From the NCBI RefSeq assembly GCF_004210375.1, contig NC_134825.1, forward strand, positions 434,001-498,000: a DNA stretch of 64,000 nt. The letters are read 5' to 3'. Shown piece after piece: positions 11,309 to 22,325 of this stretch. The notes under the pieces were generated by a model, which ran no database searches, was not told the origin of the DNA, and saw only the letters and a list, made by a program, of their open reading frames with translations. Both the position numbers and the translations under genes were made by a program. The number at the start of each line of letters is the position of its first letter. Position 1 is the stretch's first letter. Origin of the DNA: Tachypleus tridentatus. Its lineage: Eukaryota > Arthropoda > Merostomata > Xiphosura > Limulidae.

Positions 11309-11540
11309 TTTTTTGTTTTGAATTTCTCGCTAAGCAACTCGAGGGCTATGCGCTCGTCGCCCCTACTTCAGCAGTGTAAAGCAACCAGTATCACCATCGA
11401 CCGCCAAATCATGGGCTTACGTTTTACCAACGAATAGTATTATTGATCAACACCTTATAACGCCCCCACGGCTCAAAGGGCGAGAATGTTTGGTGCTACG
11501 GGTATTCGAACCCGCGACCCTCAGATTATGAGTCGAACGT
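11309..11540 (-). mobile_element. SINE family A, diverged
   Basis: Minus-strand copy; on the plus strand it reads ttttgttttgaatttctcgc at the tail, cgcccccacggct in the body and attcgaacccgcgaccctca in the tRNA-like head. Several internal deletions; the first bases of the head are lost. Confidence 0.88.
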
Positions 11541-13074
11541 AAGTTAAGAATTCCAGAATACTATATTAACAATAATTTGAGTAAAAAATAACATATATTG
11601 TTTATAATATTTACAGGGCCATTTTTCTATCGTTTTATTATTTGAATTTTGTTAGTTTAGTACTTGTAATTAAACCATGAATTATGATGTTCTTGTTTCA
11701 TGCTTGAGGTCTAACAAATAGCTTAATATTTAGTATTAAATATTTGTACTGACAGTACAATAATGTTTGATACTTAGAAGTTTTTACAATGTTAATAAAG
11801 TGTTTATTTTCTTACTAACTTATAATATTGTTTGTGAGGTTTATACAGTTTTTAAAGGCATTCTCTATTGATGTTAATCATTTTAATATTTTTGTATCAT
11901 TCTGCATGAAACTTAATTATTGTATTAGTTTTTGTAGTATTAGTTGGAAGAGTTTCAGAAGTGAATAAAAATTTAATTATGTAGTAAGAAGAGTATGGTA
12001 TAAAGTATGCATCATTAGAATAACCATTATACTTTAAGTTTATCAGTGTCTTATTTTGGGTCCTGTGATATTTATATGTTTCATAAGCTTGTTTATATAC
12101 TTCAGGTGAACTGTATGGGTTTAAATGGGGAAACCTAAACATTTGCAAGTTATACCTTTTTCTTTCATTAATGACGCATTAGTAAAGGCAGAAATGGAAT
12201 ATCAGTAATCATAAAATGACGCATGTGTTAGTTTGTTATAACTTGAAAACAAATTAAATAAAAAAAATGCTGCATTGACTGAAAATATCCCAGGGTACAA
12301 GCTACAGTGTGGGATCATAATATTTACCCAAGGTTTTGGAGGTGACTGAAGAAATAGGACCCACATTGCAGTGGGGATACACCATCTATCAGTCTTTATC
12401 TCTATTTGCCAGTCTCACATAAGAAATAAAGAGTAGCAATTGATATAGAATTAGAAATTAGGGAGAGAAAGGTGTGGGTACTCAAGTCCACAACTTCTCA
12501 CATGTTTTTGAGTTATAACAAACAAGTATAATTAGTCAGAGGTTTAGGTTTGCTGTTTTTAATGCACTATTTAACTTCATTAAATGTATTTAGTTTCACT
12601 AATACATATCAATGATTGTGATAAAAATACTGACAGAAACAGGTTGTACATTGATGTTGTATAACTAAAATTGTTAGTGTAAAATTTTATAAAATGAAAA
12701 TCAAACAAATTCAAATGTTTGGAAAGACTTGAGACCTACAACAGCAATTACTGTGATGATAAGATGATGCTTTTTGAGAAAGTCTTTAATTTAAATGGTT
12801 TAATGAGTGAACATGAATTTTGAAAATTTTTTTCACTGATAAGATCAACAGGAGAGGAGTTTTATGGAGGATTAGACACTTGTTCTGCAAATATTAAGGC
12901 TAATTTGTGACACATTTACTATTTTTCTTGTAAGAGCAAAGAAAATTAATTAGCTTATTAAAATACACTCTATGATTTTAAACAATTTAAGAATGGGTTT
13001 TATGGTGAAACATACTATCTCAGGACATCCATCATAAGTATGATCTTTTACTGTCTTTTCATCATTGCTTTCAG
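11541..13074. other. Unassigned AT-rich sequence, probably intron or intergenic
   Basis: About 1.5 kb. A minus-strand open frame of 83 codons (12148 to 11897) has no recognised similarity and no supporting signal. Otherwise nothing seen. Confidence 0.5.
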
Positions 13075-13147
13075 ACATGGGATGACAGCAGAATTTTGGG
13101 AGCAAGTCAACTCGTCAACTAAAATTAATCAGAATTGGTCTCTGTTG
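13075..13147 (+). CDS. Possible exon of an unrecognised gene
   Basis: A pyrimidine-rich stretch ending tgctttcag precedes an open segment, and gtacta follows as a weak donor. The 73-base segment encodes about 24 residues including GMTAEFWEQVNSST. Phase: one base completes a split codon, and it ends in phase 0, which would allow joining to the candidate at 14106 that begins in phase 0. No family recognised. This may be an early exon of the gene whose better-supported exons lie at 21-28 kb, or chance. Confidence 0.28.
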
Positions 13148-14105
13148 GTACTAAGTTTTGTAGTCAGTAAACAAATTTTCAATATCTTGTGCAAATGTGA
13201 ACAACTATTTCTGTCCTTAACATGAAGCTAGAAACAATTAAGGAATGTTATGGAGAAAAAAGTATTTAAATGTGATTGTTTGTAAATTTTTGAAACATTC
13301 TGTTGTGTATTTGATTTGGGGGGAAGGAAGTGAGTTTCTTCTGGAAGTTGAATTTTATGTTTAAGAAATAAGAGGATTTCTTTCAGTAGGTATGGAAAAC
13401 CTATGTTACATCATAATGCATAAATAGAATTGTATTATTAGGGTATTTGTCTCAGTTTATGATGACAGTATTGTTTGTTTATTAAATATAATATTCTAAT
13501 GTCTACAAATAATTTGTGGTCTACGTGGAAATGACTTCAAGATTATCTCTTCACATTCTTGTAGTATGTATTGTAGTGCCACTTGGATGTTAAACAACTG
13601 AGAGAACTGTTTAGAACTAGAAAATGTATTTGGTTATCTTCAAGCAGTGTTTACATTGATTAGGTTTATACAGTCTAATCAAAACTATAACTAAATCATT
13701 TGTCACTATAATAATAAACTAATTACAAATAGAGATAACAACTTTCTCTATTTTTGGTAATTCTATTTATCCAAGTAATAAAAATGTTACTTTGTTTGCT
13801 GCTGAGCACAAAGCTACATAACTGACAAATTAAATCATGAACATCAGACAATATAAAACTTTTAATTATAAATATGCTTTAATGTCTAGGTTATTAACAT
13901 ATAGTTAATAAATTTTGAATATAACTTATAAGGTGCACTTCAACTGAGCTTAGACTGTATGATTAACCCATTCCCATGATTCAGTTCTTCTATTCATGAA
14001 GTAATCCTAGCAGTTCTGTGAAAACTTTTGAATAAATACTATCCTTTCTTACACAATAAGAACAGGATTGTAAGAGAAAGTGAAGTGACTTTAACTAGTG
14101 TACAG
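13148..14105. other. Unassigned AT-rich sequence
   Basis: Nearly 1 kb with no supported feature. A 40-base stretch near 13790 (gctgagcacaaagctacat) resembles a SINE tail but is too short to call. Confidence 0.5.
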
Positions 14106-14387
14106 ATTGTTTACAAGTCCATGCTTTCTGTCATCCAACCTTTTTATAATCTAGCAAGTGGGATTTTTTTTAAAACTCTTTGGATGCTATCATTGGATTT
14201 ATCTGACTTGACATTTAAAGCTGTTTGGTACGACAAGGGGATTTACCCAACAGTGTTGCAAAAACATTTTATTATGGTGCAACAGTTGGGTTACTCGCAT
14301 GTCTTTGTAATTCCCACACTGGTACAGGGTGTGTATACATCAATAGAAAATGTAATGCTGTATTTTATTGTTTCTCAGGATCACTGA
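14106..14387 (+). CDS. Possible exon, unrecognised
   Basis: Follows an acceptor-like gtgtacag and stays open in phase 0 to a stop at 14385-14387. The peptide starts IVYKSMLSVIQPFYN and is rich in hydrophobic and aromatic residues. A clear donor is not identifiable, so the end is given as the stop. Open length is modestly above the local background. Could be a chance frame in intron sequence. Confidence 0.22.
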   Translation: MVYKSMLSVIQPFYNLASGIFFKTLWMLSLDLSDLTFKAVWYDKGIYPTVLQKHFIMVQQLGYSHVFVIPTLVQGVYTSIENVMLYFIVSQDH

Positions 14388-14805
14388 AATAACAAAAACG
14401 TTATTTTGCTGTTTGTAAAATTTAAACTGTAGATCTATTCCTGTACTTCAAAACTTTAAGTTATGGTTCTTGTTTCTGTTGAGAATCAAAGGAGTTACTT
14501 TGTATTAATTTGAAAGTTTACTGCTCTGAGGAACTATTTTGGCATGCTAATAGTATTTTATTTATAAAACAGATTGAGCTTGTAATACGTTTAGACTAAA
14601 TTTCTGATTTAATATAAATGTGCTCTTTTGCTTCCATAGTTTCTAAATGAAGATGAAATGAATTCTGACTTTGAAAAGTTTTGTGTATTCCAAGTGTTAT
14701 AATATATTATGTTAAATTATTATCATATTTTAAAATTAGTTCACATACAATGAGATTGTCATTTGCCTTTTTTTTAACCATTAAAAATGTTTAATATGAT
14801 TGTTT

Positions 14806-16884
14806 CTCTCAATTTGCTCCCCTTCATTATTCTCCCATTTTTCATGGAGGGTTGACAATAATCCACGAGGCAGTGATGATTTTCCTGTAATCTTGAGAGA
14901 GACTGACTGTCGTCGAAGCCACATGACCAGTGTGCCCCAATGGAAGCTGGATCAGGCAAACTAGCCCTCTTTCACTGCTCTTGCAGAACTTAATATTGTC
15001 ATCGTCTGTAAACCGTCAATAGATGACTGTGCGGCAGCAGCAACTGACTGTATTATACAAGCAGCTGCTAAATGTATTCTTAAAACCTTGACACATTTTC
15101 CACTATATCCTCATCCATGGTGGAATCCTGCCTGCCACATGGAACTGAAGGCTCAAAAATTGGCCTGGGATACTTTCTGAAGATATCCCATACTCTTGAA
15201 CTGCATTGCTTTTCAGCGGACCCGTGCACATGCTAGGTGGGTAAGATGTCAAAGCCAAAAGGATTCTTGGATTAAGTTCATAACCAGCATATCTTCTACC
15301 ATCTGTTCCAAACTCATGTGGGACAACATTTGAAAAGCCAATATAATTCTGTCCCCCTCTCGATCTTGCCGTCTGATGACCAAGAAGTAACTGATACCCT
15401 GAGCATCGCTGATACTCTAGGTAAAAGCTTTTGCCAGGTATCTAGCACTTCTCCTTCTTCTTCCTCCTTCTTAGCCATCAAGACTTGTGCAGAGGAATCA
15501 CCTCTTTCCTTTTGAGGTGATTGTCTCTATAACTGTAATCGTCCCTTTACACTGATGGAACTGAAACTGGCTTTTCATTGGTCTGGCAGTACATTGGTTG
15601 GACCAGATGATGTACACTATGACATGCTGTGCCATCTACCTCCTTCTTCTCTTGCTATTTTTCCAATTGTTTTTAACTGGACATGGCAGGAGAATGTTTT
15701 TCCTATTGTCTGGTACCAGGCTATTGTCCTACCTTCCTCTAAGCCTGGGAAGGACCCCAAGATTCCTTCAAACTACCATCCAATTTCTTTGACGAGCTGT
15801 CTCTGTAAGACCTCAGAGAGAATGGTTAGTGCTTGTCTTGTTTGGTTCCTTGAATCAAAGAACCTCCTCTTGCCCACCCAGTGTGGGTTCTGATGACAAC
15901 ACTCAACCACGGACCACCTGATACAACATCTTGTATCAATATTCTTTGACATTGAGAAGGCTTATGATACAACATGGAGGTATAGCATTTTGCGAGACCT
16001 CCATATATATGTGTTACGTGGCCATTTGCCATTTTATTGAACACTTTTTAACGGACAGGCAATTTCAAGTTTGTGTAGGTTTGACACTTTCCCATTCTTT
16101 TCTTGGAGTCCCTCAAAGCTGTGTTCTATGTTTCACACTTTTCAGTATAAAAATTAATGCCATCACTGAACAACTCTCTCTCACTGTTACAAATGGGCTC
16201 TATGTCGATGACTTTCATTTCTCACATCAGTCGTCGAGCATGAGGTATATTGAATGGCAGCTATAGACTGTTATAAAATAAAAATAATTTTTCATATTTA
16301 TCCTTGGATAACATTGCTGTATCCACTGGTCAGCCAATCCCACCATGACTTCTTGCAGTTCCCAAATATGACCTTTCTTTAAGGTAGACATGCTTGATTG
16401 GAAATACTGTCTGCTATTTGCTGAACATCTTTTGAACCATTCTTCCATTCCCATTTATACTTACAGTTCGAACTCAGATGACTGTGTGGGCTCTGCCATG
16501 GTTTTTTGTGGTTCTGTGGTTGCTCGAAGAATCCCCTCTACAGTTTTTGTGTTCACTGCTGAACTGTTTGTTATTTTTCTTGCCCTGGGTTTTGTAAAAC
16601 TAAGCAGTACTCAAACTGCCAGTGCTCTACTGGTCATGGAATCACTTCATGTTGGTTCTCACCATGTTCTCCCCAATATTCAAAACCGAATGTCCCATTT
16701 CCCTTTAACATGTACTTCTATCCAGTTTTTCTGGATACCGGGCCACATTGGTATTTGCGGGAATGAGATTGCTGACACCGTAGCTAAGTCTATCTGCTCT
16801 GGCACTATCACCACTGTGCCTATCCAATATATGGACTATGGTCCTGTAATCAAGGCTCTGTGTCAGCTGGTAGTGGACTTGGAG
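14806..16884 (+). pseudogene. Non-LTR retrotransposon relic: endonuclease end, RT and RNase H
   Basis: A decayed LINE of the Jockey/I-type group on the plus strand, truncated at its 5' end. In order: the end of the endonuclease and linker (matching 31310-31500 of the second copy), an RT fingers segment in an open frame at 15555-15893 with KPGKDP and ISLTSCLCKT, an RT palm segment with FDIEKAYD near 15945 and YVDD at 16201-16212, then an RNase H segment at 16390-16884 with FWIPGHIGICGNEIADTVAK. The frame shifts several times and has internal stops, so no functional protein is made. RT plus RNase H in one LINE ORF2 is known for I-type and some Jockey-type elements. It ends abruptly where a direct repeat begins, with no poly(A). 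Confidence 0.9.
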
Positions 16885-17482
16885 CATTATAATCTAAACT
16901 TGTAACTTTTAATATATATTAATATAAGATTTTATCATTCCATGGTAAATGTTTCAGTTAATAATTTTTTAAAGTATTAGGTTGAGGAATAATTTATGAG
17001 CATTTTTAAATAATTTCATTCAAGCATTACATGCAAGACTATACAATACTTCAATGCATGAACACATTACACCCAAAACATTTATTATGATACTTTATTT
17101 CATGTAATACCTAGGTATATAGTATGCATTGTTTTAAACGAAATTGCAAGATATTAAATGCGAAAAGCAGATGGTGTCGAAAATGCTCGATTTTGTCCAC
17201 TTGACATTCCGTTTAATGAGCTTAAAATGAAAGCAAAAATTAAAGACATATGAAAATCAAACACACCATTTATTAGAGCAAAAAATTATCTACCAAATGA
17301 CATGAAATATTTTGCAAAAGCATTTCATTTATGAATATATTTTTGTAACTTGAAAAAACGCTCACGAATTATTCCTCAACCCAATAATTTATGAACTTTA
17401 CTGAAACTGCCTGGGCCCATTGGACCAAACCCATAACTATTTGTACTCATTAGTTTACATACTAGCAACTTCTAATATATTA
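16885..17482 (+). repeat. Direct repeat, copy 1 (interrupted by a MITE)
   Basis: Starts cattataatctaaacttg and continues through ggtaaatgtttcagttaata, then after the MITE resumes as tttatgaactttactgaaac and ggcccattggaccaaaccc. The same sequence without the MITE is at 17785-17970. No protein is encoded. Confidence 0.93.
16977..17384. mobile_element. Mariner-type MITE, 408 bp, with terminal inverted repeats
   Basis: Left end ttaggttgaggaataattta, right end (reverse complement) ttgggttgaggaataattcg: about 25 of the first 28 positions match. It is flanked by TA on both sides (16975-16976 and 17385-17386), the target of Tc1/mariner transposases. The element interrupts direct repeat copy 1, and copy 2 shows the uninterrupted site, so the boundaries are well supported. 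At 408 bp with no open frame it is non-autonomous. The subfamily is not determined. Confidence 0.92.
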
Positions 17483-17784
17483 ATATTTATAAAATTCAAA
17501 TATACACCAAAATCTGTTTGTTTCAAGTTCTGTTCTTCATCTAAGAGATTTTCCTGAAACAAAACAAAACAAACTAATTAAGTACTTCTGTCTATATGTG
17601 TAAAATTATTAATATCTTGTTAACAGTATAACACAAAATCAACATTGCAAAAGTTGGAAATATGTTTTGATACATGAAAAATTACATGTACACATAATAT
17701 GGACTGCACAAGGTAACGTAAATGTTTGTATAGGTAACTCTAAAAAGATAATCTGAAAACAGTCAAGGAATCTCATTAAAAAAA

Positions 17785-17970
17785 CATTATAATCTAAACT
17801 TGTAACTTTTAATATATATTGATATAAGATTATTGTTCCATGGTAAATGTTTCAGTTAATAATTTTTAAAGTTGTTTATGAACTTTACTGAAACTGCCAA
17901 GGCCCATTGGACCAAACCCATAACTATTTGTACTCATTAGTTTACATACCAGTAACTTCTAATATATTAA
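17785..17970 (+). repeat. Direct repeat, copy 2 (empty-site version)
   Basis: Same as 16885-17482 minus the MITE, with about 90% identity by eye. It starts at exactly the same base as copy 1 starts after the retrotransposon end, suggesting this segment is a discrete unit and not a random duplication. Confidence 0.92.
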
Positions 17971-18549
17971 GTGTACATTCACAAAATTTGATAAATTTTT
18001 ACTAAACATTACAAGACTGTTGCACACTAAAAGTCATAATTTTTAATAGATAATTTGTTTTATTAATATTTGTTCATGTGCATTTTAACCTAGGGGTTAA
18101 CTCTCAGTCTTTTACTTTGAGTTATCATTATTATCACAACATAACAAAAAGGATGTCTTTCAAAAATAAACCTCCCATGGACTTTGTGGACTACTTTCAT
18201 AAGAGATTTTGTAATACTGAATCAAGTAATACATGTTTTTAGCCTTTCTGCAATAAAATATAAAATAAATCAAGTATAAAACCTTGGTATTTTCGTAAGT
18301 TCATAATAATACTTGGTTTTCAGAAATACAAAATTCCTGGTCTTAAAAGAGTTGGTTAAACAATATGTTTATAAAGATGCAAGTAATACATAAATTGCTC
18401 TAAAAATTAACATCCAGGAGTTGCAAATTATCAAAGAAATCACCATCAAATACTGGTTGCCAACATTCATATATAGATTTAAAAACTAAGTTTAATCTAA
18501 ATAAGTTTCATGAATGTTAATCATACTGTATTTTTATCATGTATAAAGT
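17971..18549. other. Unassigned AT-rich sequence
   Basis: About 580 bases, no supported gene or repeat. Confidence 0.5.
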
Positions 18550-18699
18550 ATAGGTTAGGTGATGTCAGGTTAGGTTTAGGTTAGGTTAGGTGATGTCAGG
18601 TTAGGTTATGGTTAGTTTAGGTTAGGGTTAGGTCAGGATAGGTTAGGTTATGGTTAGTTTAGGTTAGGTTAGAGTTAGGTTAGGTTAGGTCAGGTCAGG
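18550..18699 (+). repeat. Interstitial TTAGG telomere-like repeat
   Basis: About 150 bases dominated by ttagg and variants (tcagg, tatgg, tgatg), for example ggttaggttaggtgatgtca. (TTAGG)n is the ancestral arthropod telomere repeat. Here it is degenerate and internal, inside what looks like an intron, so it is an interstitial remnant and not a chromosome end. Alternative: a simple-sequence repeat with no telomeric history. Confidence 0.8.
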
Positions 18700-19069
18700 A
18701 TTAACAATTTGAGATGTTACTTATTTTTAGATGTACATATTTAGTAAGAATAATCACCAAAATATCATGAAAGTTCTATAATTGCAGTAAAAACTTGTAT
18801 AATTTTTATTTCTTTTTTTTTAAATTTAGACTTTGGCAAGGGATGTGACAACTATACATTGTTATTTTCTTGAATTTTAAATACATGTTACAAATTAGAC
18901 AATATTATAAGGAATCAAAATATTTGCTGTTGTAATGCTATCAATATTAATGTGTTCAATTTGTAAACAAGATGATAAATTAAATTATTTTTAATTGGTC
19001 AGTGGAATGTGCAAGTTATCAGGAATGACATATTTTATTTGAAAGAACTCTTTGGTTCTGGTTCTGATA

Positions 19070-20580
19070 CACTGCTTGCCAAAATCTTAAGGCCAATGAA
19101 CATAAAGAGAAAATATGCATTTTGCATTGTTAGACTCAACCACTTATTTGAGAAGAGCTTCAAAAGAGGAAAATAAGAAAAATGAAAATAAAAATAAAAA
19201 CTTTTAGCATTTAATAGGAAAATGAACACTATGAAATTAGCCTAAATACAAGCTGGTCAAAAGATTAAGACCATACTGAAACGAAGTGCTAACCAGTAAA
19301 CATTTAATGAAATTTAGTCATTTGTGTTCAAGCATTAGCATTGTCAACATTTCCCACTGATATCTCCTGTGTTACATTGGGTAAAAACATGGCAAAGGCT
19401 AAAAAGTTGACAGAATTTAAATGTAGCAGAATTGTTGAGTGCAAAAGCAAGGTCTCTCTCAACATGCTGTAGTTGGTGAGATTGGGCGTAGTAAAACTGT
19501 TGATGCAAATTTCTTAAAAGACCCTGAGGGATATGGAACGAGAATTTCAAGTGGTTTACCCAAGAAAATTTCCCTAGCGTTGAACAGGAGGATTCGAGTG
19601 GTTGTTCGGCAAGACACCAGCTAATCGTCGAACCAGATTAAGGCCCTCACGGACGGGAAATGCAACTCAAGAACAATAAGACAGCATCTACGAGAGAAAG
19701 GCTTTAAAAAACATAAACATCTTCAAAGGCCATGCCTCCTTCCACACCACAAAACAGCTGAGAAGCACCAAATATGGGATGTAGAAAAGTGGACGAAGGT
19801 TTTGTTCTCTGATGAGAAGAAATTTAACCTGGATGGTCCAGATGGCTTCCAATGTTACTGGCATGATATAGATATCCCACTGGAGACATTTATTACACGA
19901 CTCAGTTTAGGAGGTTCCATCATGATCTAGGGTGCTTTCTCCTTCCATGAAACAATGTATAACCATACAGGGGCATCAAACAGCAGCTGGCTACATTGGC
20001 ATGTTGGAGAGAGCATCCTTATTGACTGAATCCTGGAAACCACTGGATCTTTCAGCAGGATAATTCTGCAATCCACAATGCCTGCAAGACAAAGGACTTT
20101 TTCATGGCAAATAAGGTGATTCTTTTGTACCATCCAGCTTGTTCACCGAACTGAACCCCATTGAAAATGTTTGGGGTTGGATGGCAAGGGAAGTCTATAG
20201 AAATGGATGTCAATTCCAAATCGTGCATAATCTTTGTGAAGCCATCTTCACCACAAGGAATAACATTCCAGCCAGCCTTCTGCAAATGTTTGCAGTTATT
20301 CACAATGACAGCAACAACTCACTACTGAGACCTCTTGTTGGGCATTTCCTACCCTGTTTAGGATTTCTTTTTGGTATGGTCTTACATTTGTGACCAGCTA
20401 GTGTTTAGGCTAATTTCAGTGTTCACATTTTCCATATTAAATGCTAAAAACGTTTTTTTTATTTTCCTTTTTTAATTTCATATTTTCAAGCTCTACTCAA
20501 ATAAGTGATTGAGTCTAACAATGCAAAATGCATATTTTTTTCTTTATGTTCATTGGCCTTAAGATTTTGGCCAGCAGCAC
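19070..20580 (+). mobile_element. Tc1-like DNA transposon with long inverted repeats
   Basis: Left end after a TA reads cactgcttgccaaaatctta and the right end, reverse complemented, reads tgctgctggccaaaatctta. Inverted similarity continues inward about 200 bases through gcattttgcattgttagact. The element is about 1.5 kb and carries one broken transposase gene. Long inverted repeats occur in several Tc1-like lineages. The exact right boundary is uncertain by a few bases. Confidence 0.92.
19389..20393 (+). pseudogene. Tc1-like transposase pseudogene (DDE)
   Basis: Starts ATG at 19389 with a helix-turn-helix region (MAKAKKLTEF), then a frameshift near 19440 moves reading to the frame with LSQHAVVGEIGRSKTV. 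DDE catalytic region: VLFSDEKKFNLDGPDG (first aspartate) near 19800, GGSIMI followed by a TAG where the family has tryptophan, QQDNSAIHN (second aspartate) near 20055, and ELNPIENVWGW (glutamate) near 20146-20180. At least two frameshifts and several stops make it inactive. The enzyme family cuts and pastes DNA at TA. Confidence 0.9.
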
Positions 20581-20715
20581 ATCTACTTTTCAGGCATTTA
20601 GTGTTTTGTCAGTTGTGGAATATTGGTGTTTTAGATTTTAATTGTGCATAAAATTCATTTTTCAAAAATGTGAAATTCATGTTTTAACTTGTTCTTGTTT
20701 TTCAACCCTGTAGTT

Positions 20716-21190
20716 CTAACATGGTTTTTATCATTTATATCTTGTATACAGCCACTACTGACACATACTGTTGTTCTCAATTTTGTATATATGAACATTG
20801 TTTTTATCATTTATATTTTGTATACAGCTGTTACTGACATCTGTTGTTGTTCTCAACTCTGTATCTATGAACATGGTTTTTACCATTTTTATTTTGTATA
20901 CAGCAGTTACTGACATCTGTTGTTGTTCTCAACTCTGTATCTATGAACATGGTTTTTACCATTTTTATTTTGAATACAGCCATTACTGACATCTGTTGTT
21001 GTTCTCAACTCTGTATCTATGAACATGGTTTTTACCATTTTTATTTTGAATACAGCCATTACTGACATCTGTTGTTGTTCTCAACTCTGTATCTATGAAC
21101 ATGGTTTTTACCATTTATATCTTGTATACAGCCACTACTGACATCTACTGTTGTTGCTCTCAACCATTTAGCTGTGAATATGGTTTTTAT
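20716..21190. repeat. 76-bp minisatellite, about 6 units
   Basis: Units contain ggtttttaccatttttattt, tacagccattactgacatct and ttgttctcaactctgtatct at 76-base spacing. First and last units are diverged (ttatatcttgtatacagcc). It lies in presumed intron sequence about 200 bases before the exon at 21391. The open frames across it are artefacts. Confidence 0.93.
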
Positions 21191-21390
21191 CACTGATATC
21201 TTACAAATAACTGTAAGTAACTGGCTCTGTTTTCAGAACTAGTGATAGGTTTTATAATAAATCCAGTAGTATAGTAGTTTGGAATGTCTATCATAATTGA
21301 TTACTTTGCTCATATTGTTTTTAGAACATGGTACACATACTGTGTTTGTTTTTCAATGTATATCAAACTCGAACAGTGTTTTTTATTTAG

Positions 21391-21659
21391 GAAAGCAGTG
21401 TGGTAGTCATGCCGTGTTTCCTTTGGAATGTTTACCACCACTATTCCTAGAACAGTTAGAACACTGTTGTCGTCAATTTAAAGAGTACCAAGAAGTTACC
21501 ATTAAGGAGAACTTGTGTCTGTGGGACCAAATACAAGATGAAGACTCTTCCCTTTTAGACTACTTAAAGGATGAATGTGTGAAGTTGTTCTTTCAGAAGT
21601 ACAATATTAAATATCTAGAAACCAACAAGAGGATTATAAAAGATAGCAGACCTAATGTG
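21391..21659 (+). CDS. Candidate internal exon of an unrecognised host gene
   Basis: Preceded by ttttttatttag, a strong acceptor, and followed by gtaatt, an acceptable donor. The open segment encodes about 90 residues beginning (G)KQCGSHAVFPLECLPPLF and containing CRQFKEYQEVTIKENLCLW. Composition (mixed charged and hydrophobic, helix-friendly) differs from the AT-driven background, which supports real coding. It begins in phase 1 and ends in phase 0. The next good exon (24991) begins in phase 2, so at least one exon between them is missing from my model or a boundary is wrong. I do not recognise the family. Confidence 0.5.
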
Positions 21660-22213
21660 GTAATTGTATAACTTTTTTCCATACAACAGATCATTCTGAT
21701 TAGAGCAAAGTTTTTTATTATTATTATAACATCATATTTATTATATAACTGTTTTACTCTACTTGATAAACTTTGCTTGTTTCATAACAGTGGAATAAAA
21801 AATAATTTTAACTTTCATTGTTAGAGAGATTTTTTTATCAGTTCTATAACTGTTAAAATGCACAAGTTCTAAACTGATTGTGAGATTTGTAAAGCACTTC
21901 ACTGCAACAGTAAGTGAACCAAATATTGATAAAAAAGTTATTAGACATAATCCTCAAAAATGAATTGAGGTAATAGTTTTATCGTTGGATTGAAAGTTTT
22001 TCAATTGTATTAACTCTTTTTCAAGAAACATTTTTATCTAGTTGTAGATTTTTTTTTTGTTTTTGTTATCAAATGTAACTTAATTTTGCTTAAAATGCGA
22101 ATGACAAGTTGTTCAAAACATTATTAGAGTTTTGTGTATGTGAAGTTTAAGGTGTTTGTTTATAACAAAACCGTGTTAAAATTGTAGTTTAAACATTTAC
22201 CACCAAATAAGTT
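21660..22213. other. Presumed intron
   Basis: AT-rich, no supported feature. Confidence 0.45.
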
Positions 22214-22325
22214 AGTCCTCTGGTTTATCAGCAGTAAGTTTGTTGATTACAAATCTAAGATTCAAGATTTGATTCCTTACAGTTAAACTTCAGATAGCCC
22301 ACTGTGGTTTTTCAGGATTTAAAGG
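22214..22325 (+). mobile_element. SINE family B, strongly diverged
   Basis: tcctctggtttatcagcagt, then a decayed B-box region (gatttgattccttacag) and cagatagcccactgtggttt correspond in order to the family B copies at 10506 and 39983. Confidence 0.6.

Noticed and set aside
11897-12148. Minus-strand 83-codon frame (MQMFRFPHLNPYSS start)
   Set aside because: Looks somewhat protein-like but has no recognised similarity, no splice or promoter signal and lies in AT-rich sequence.
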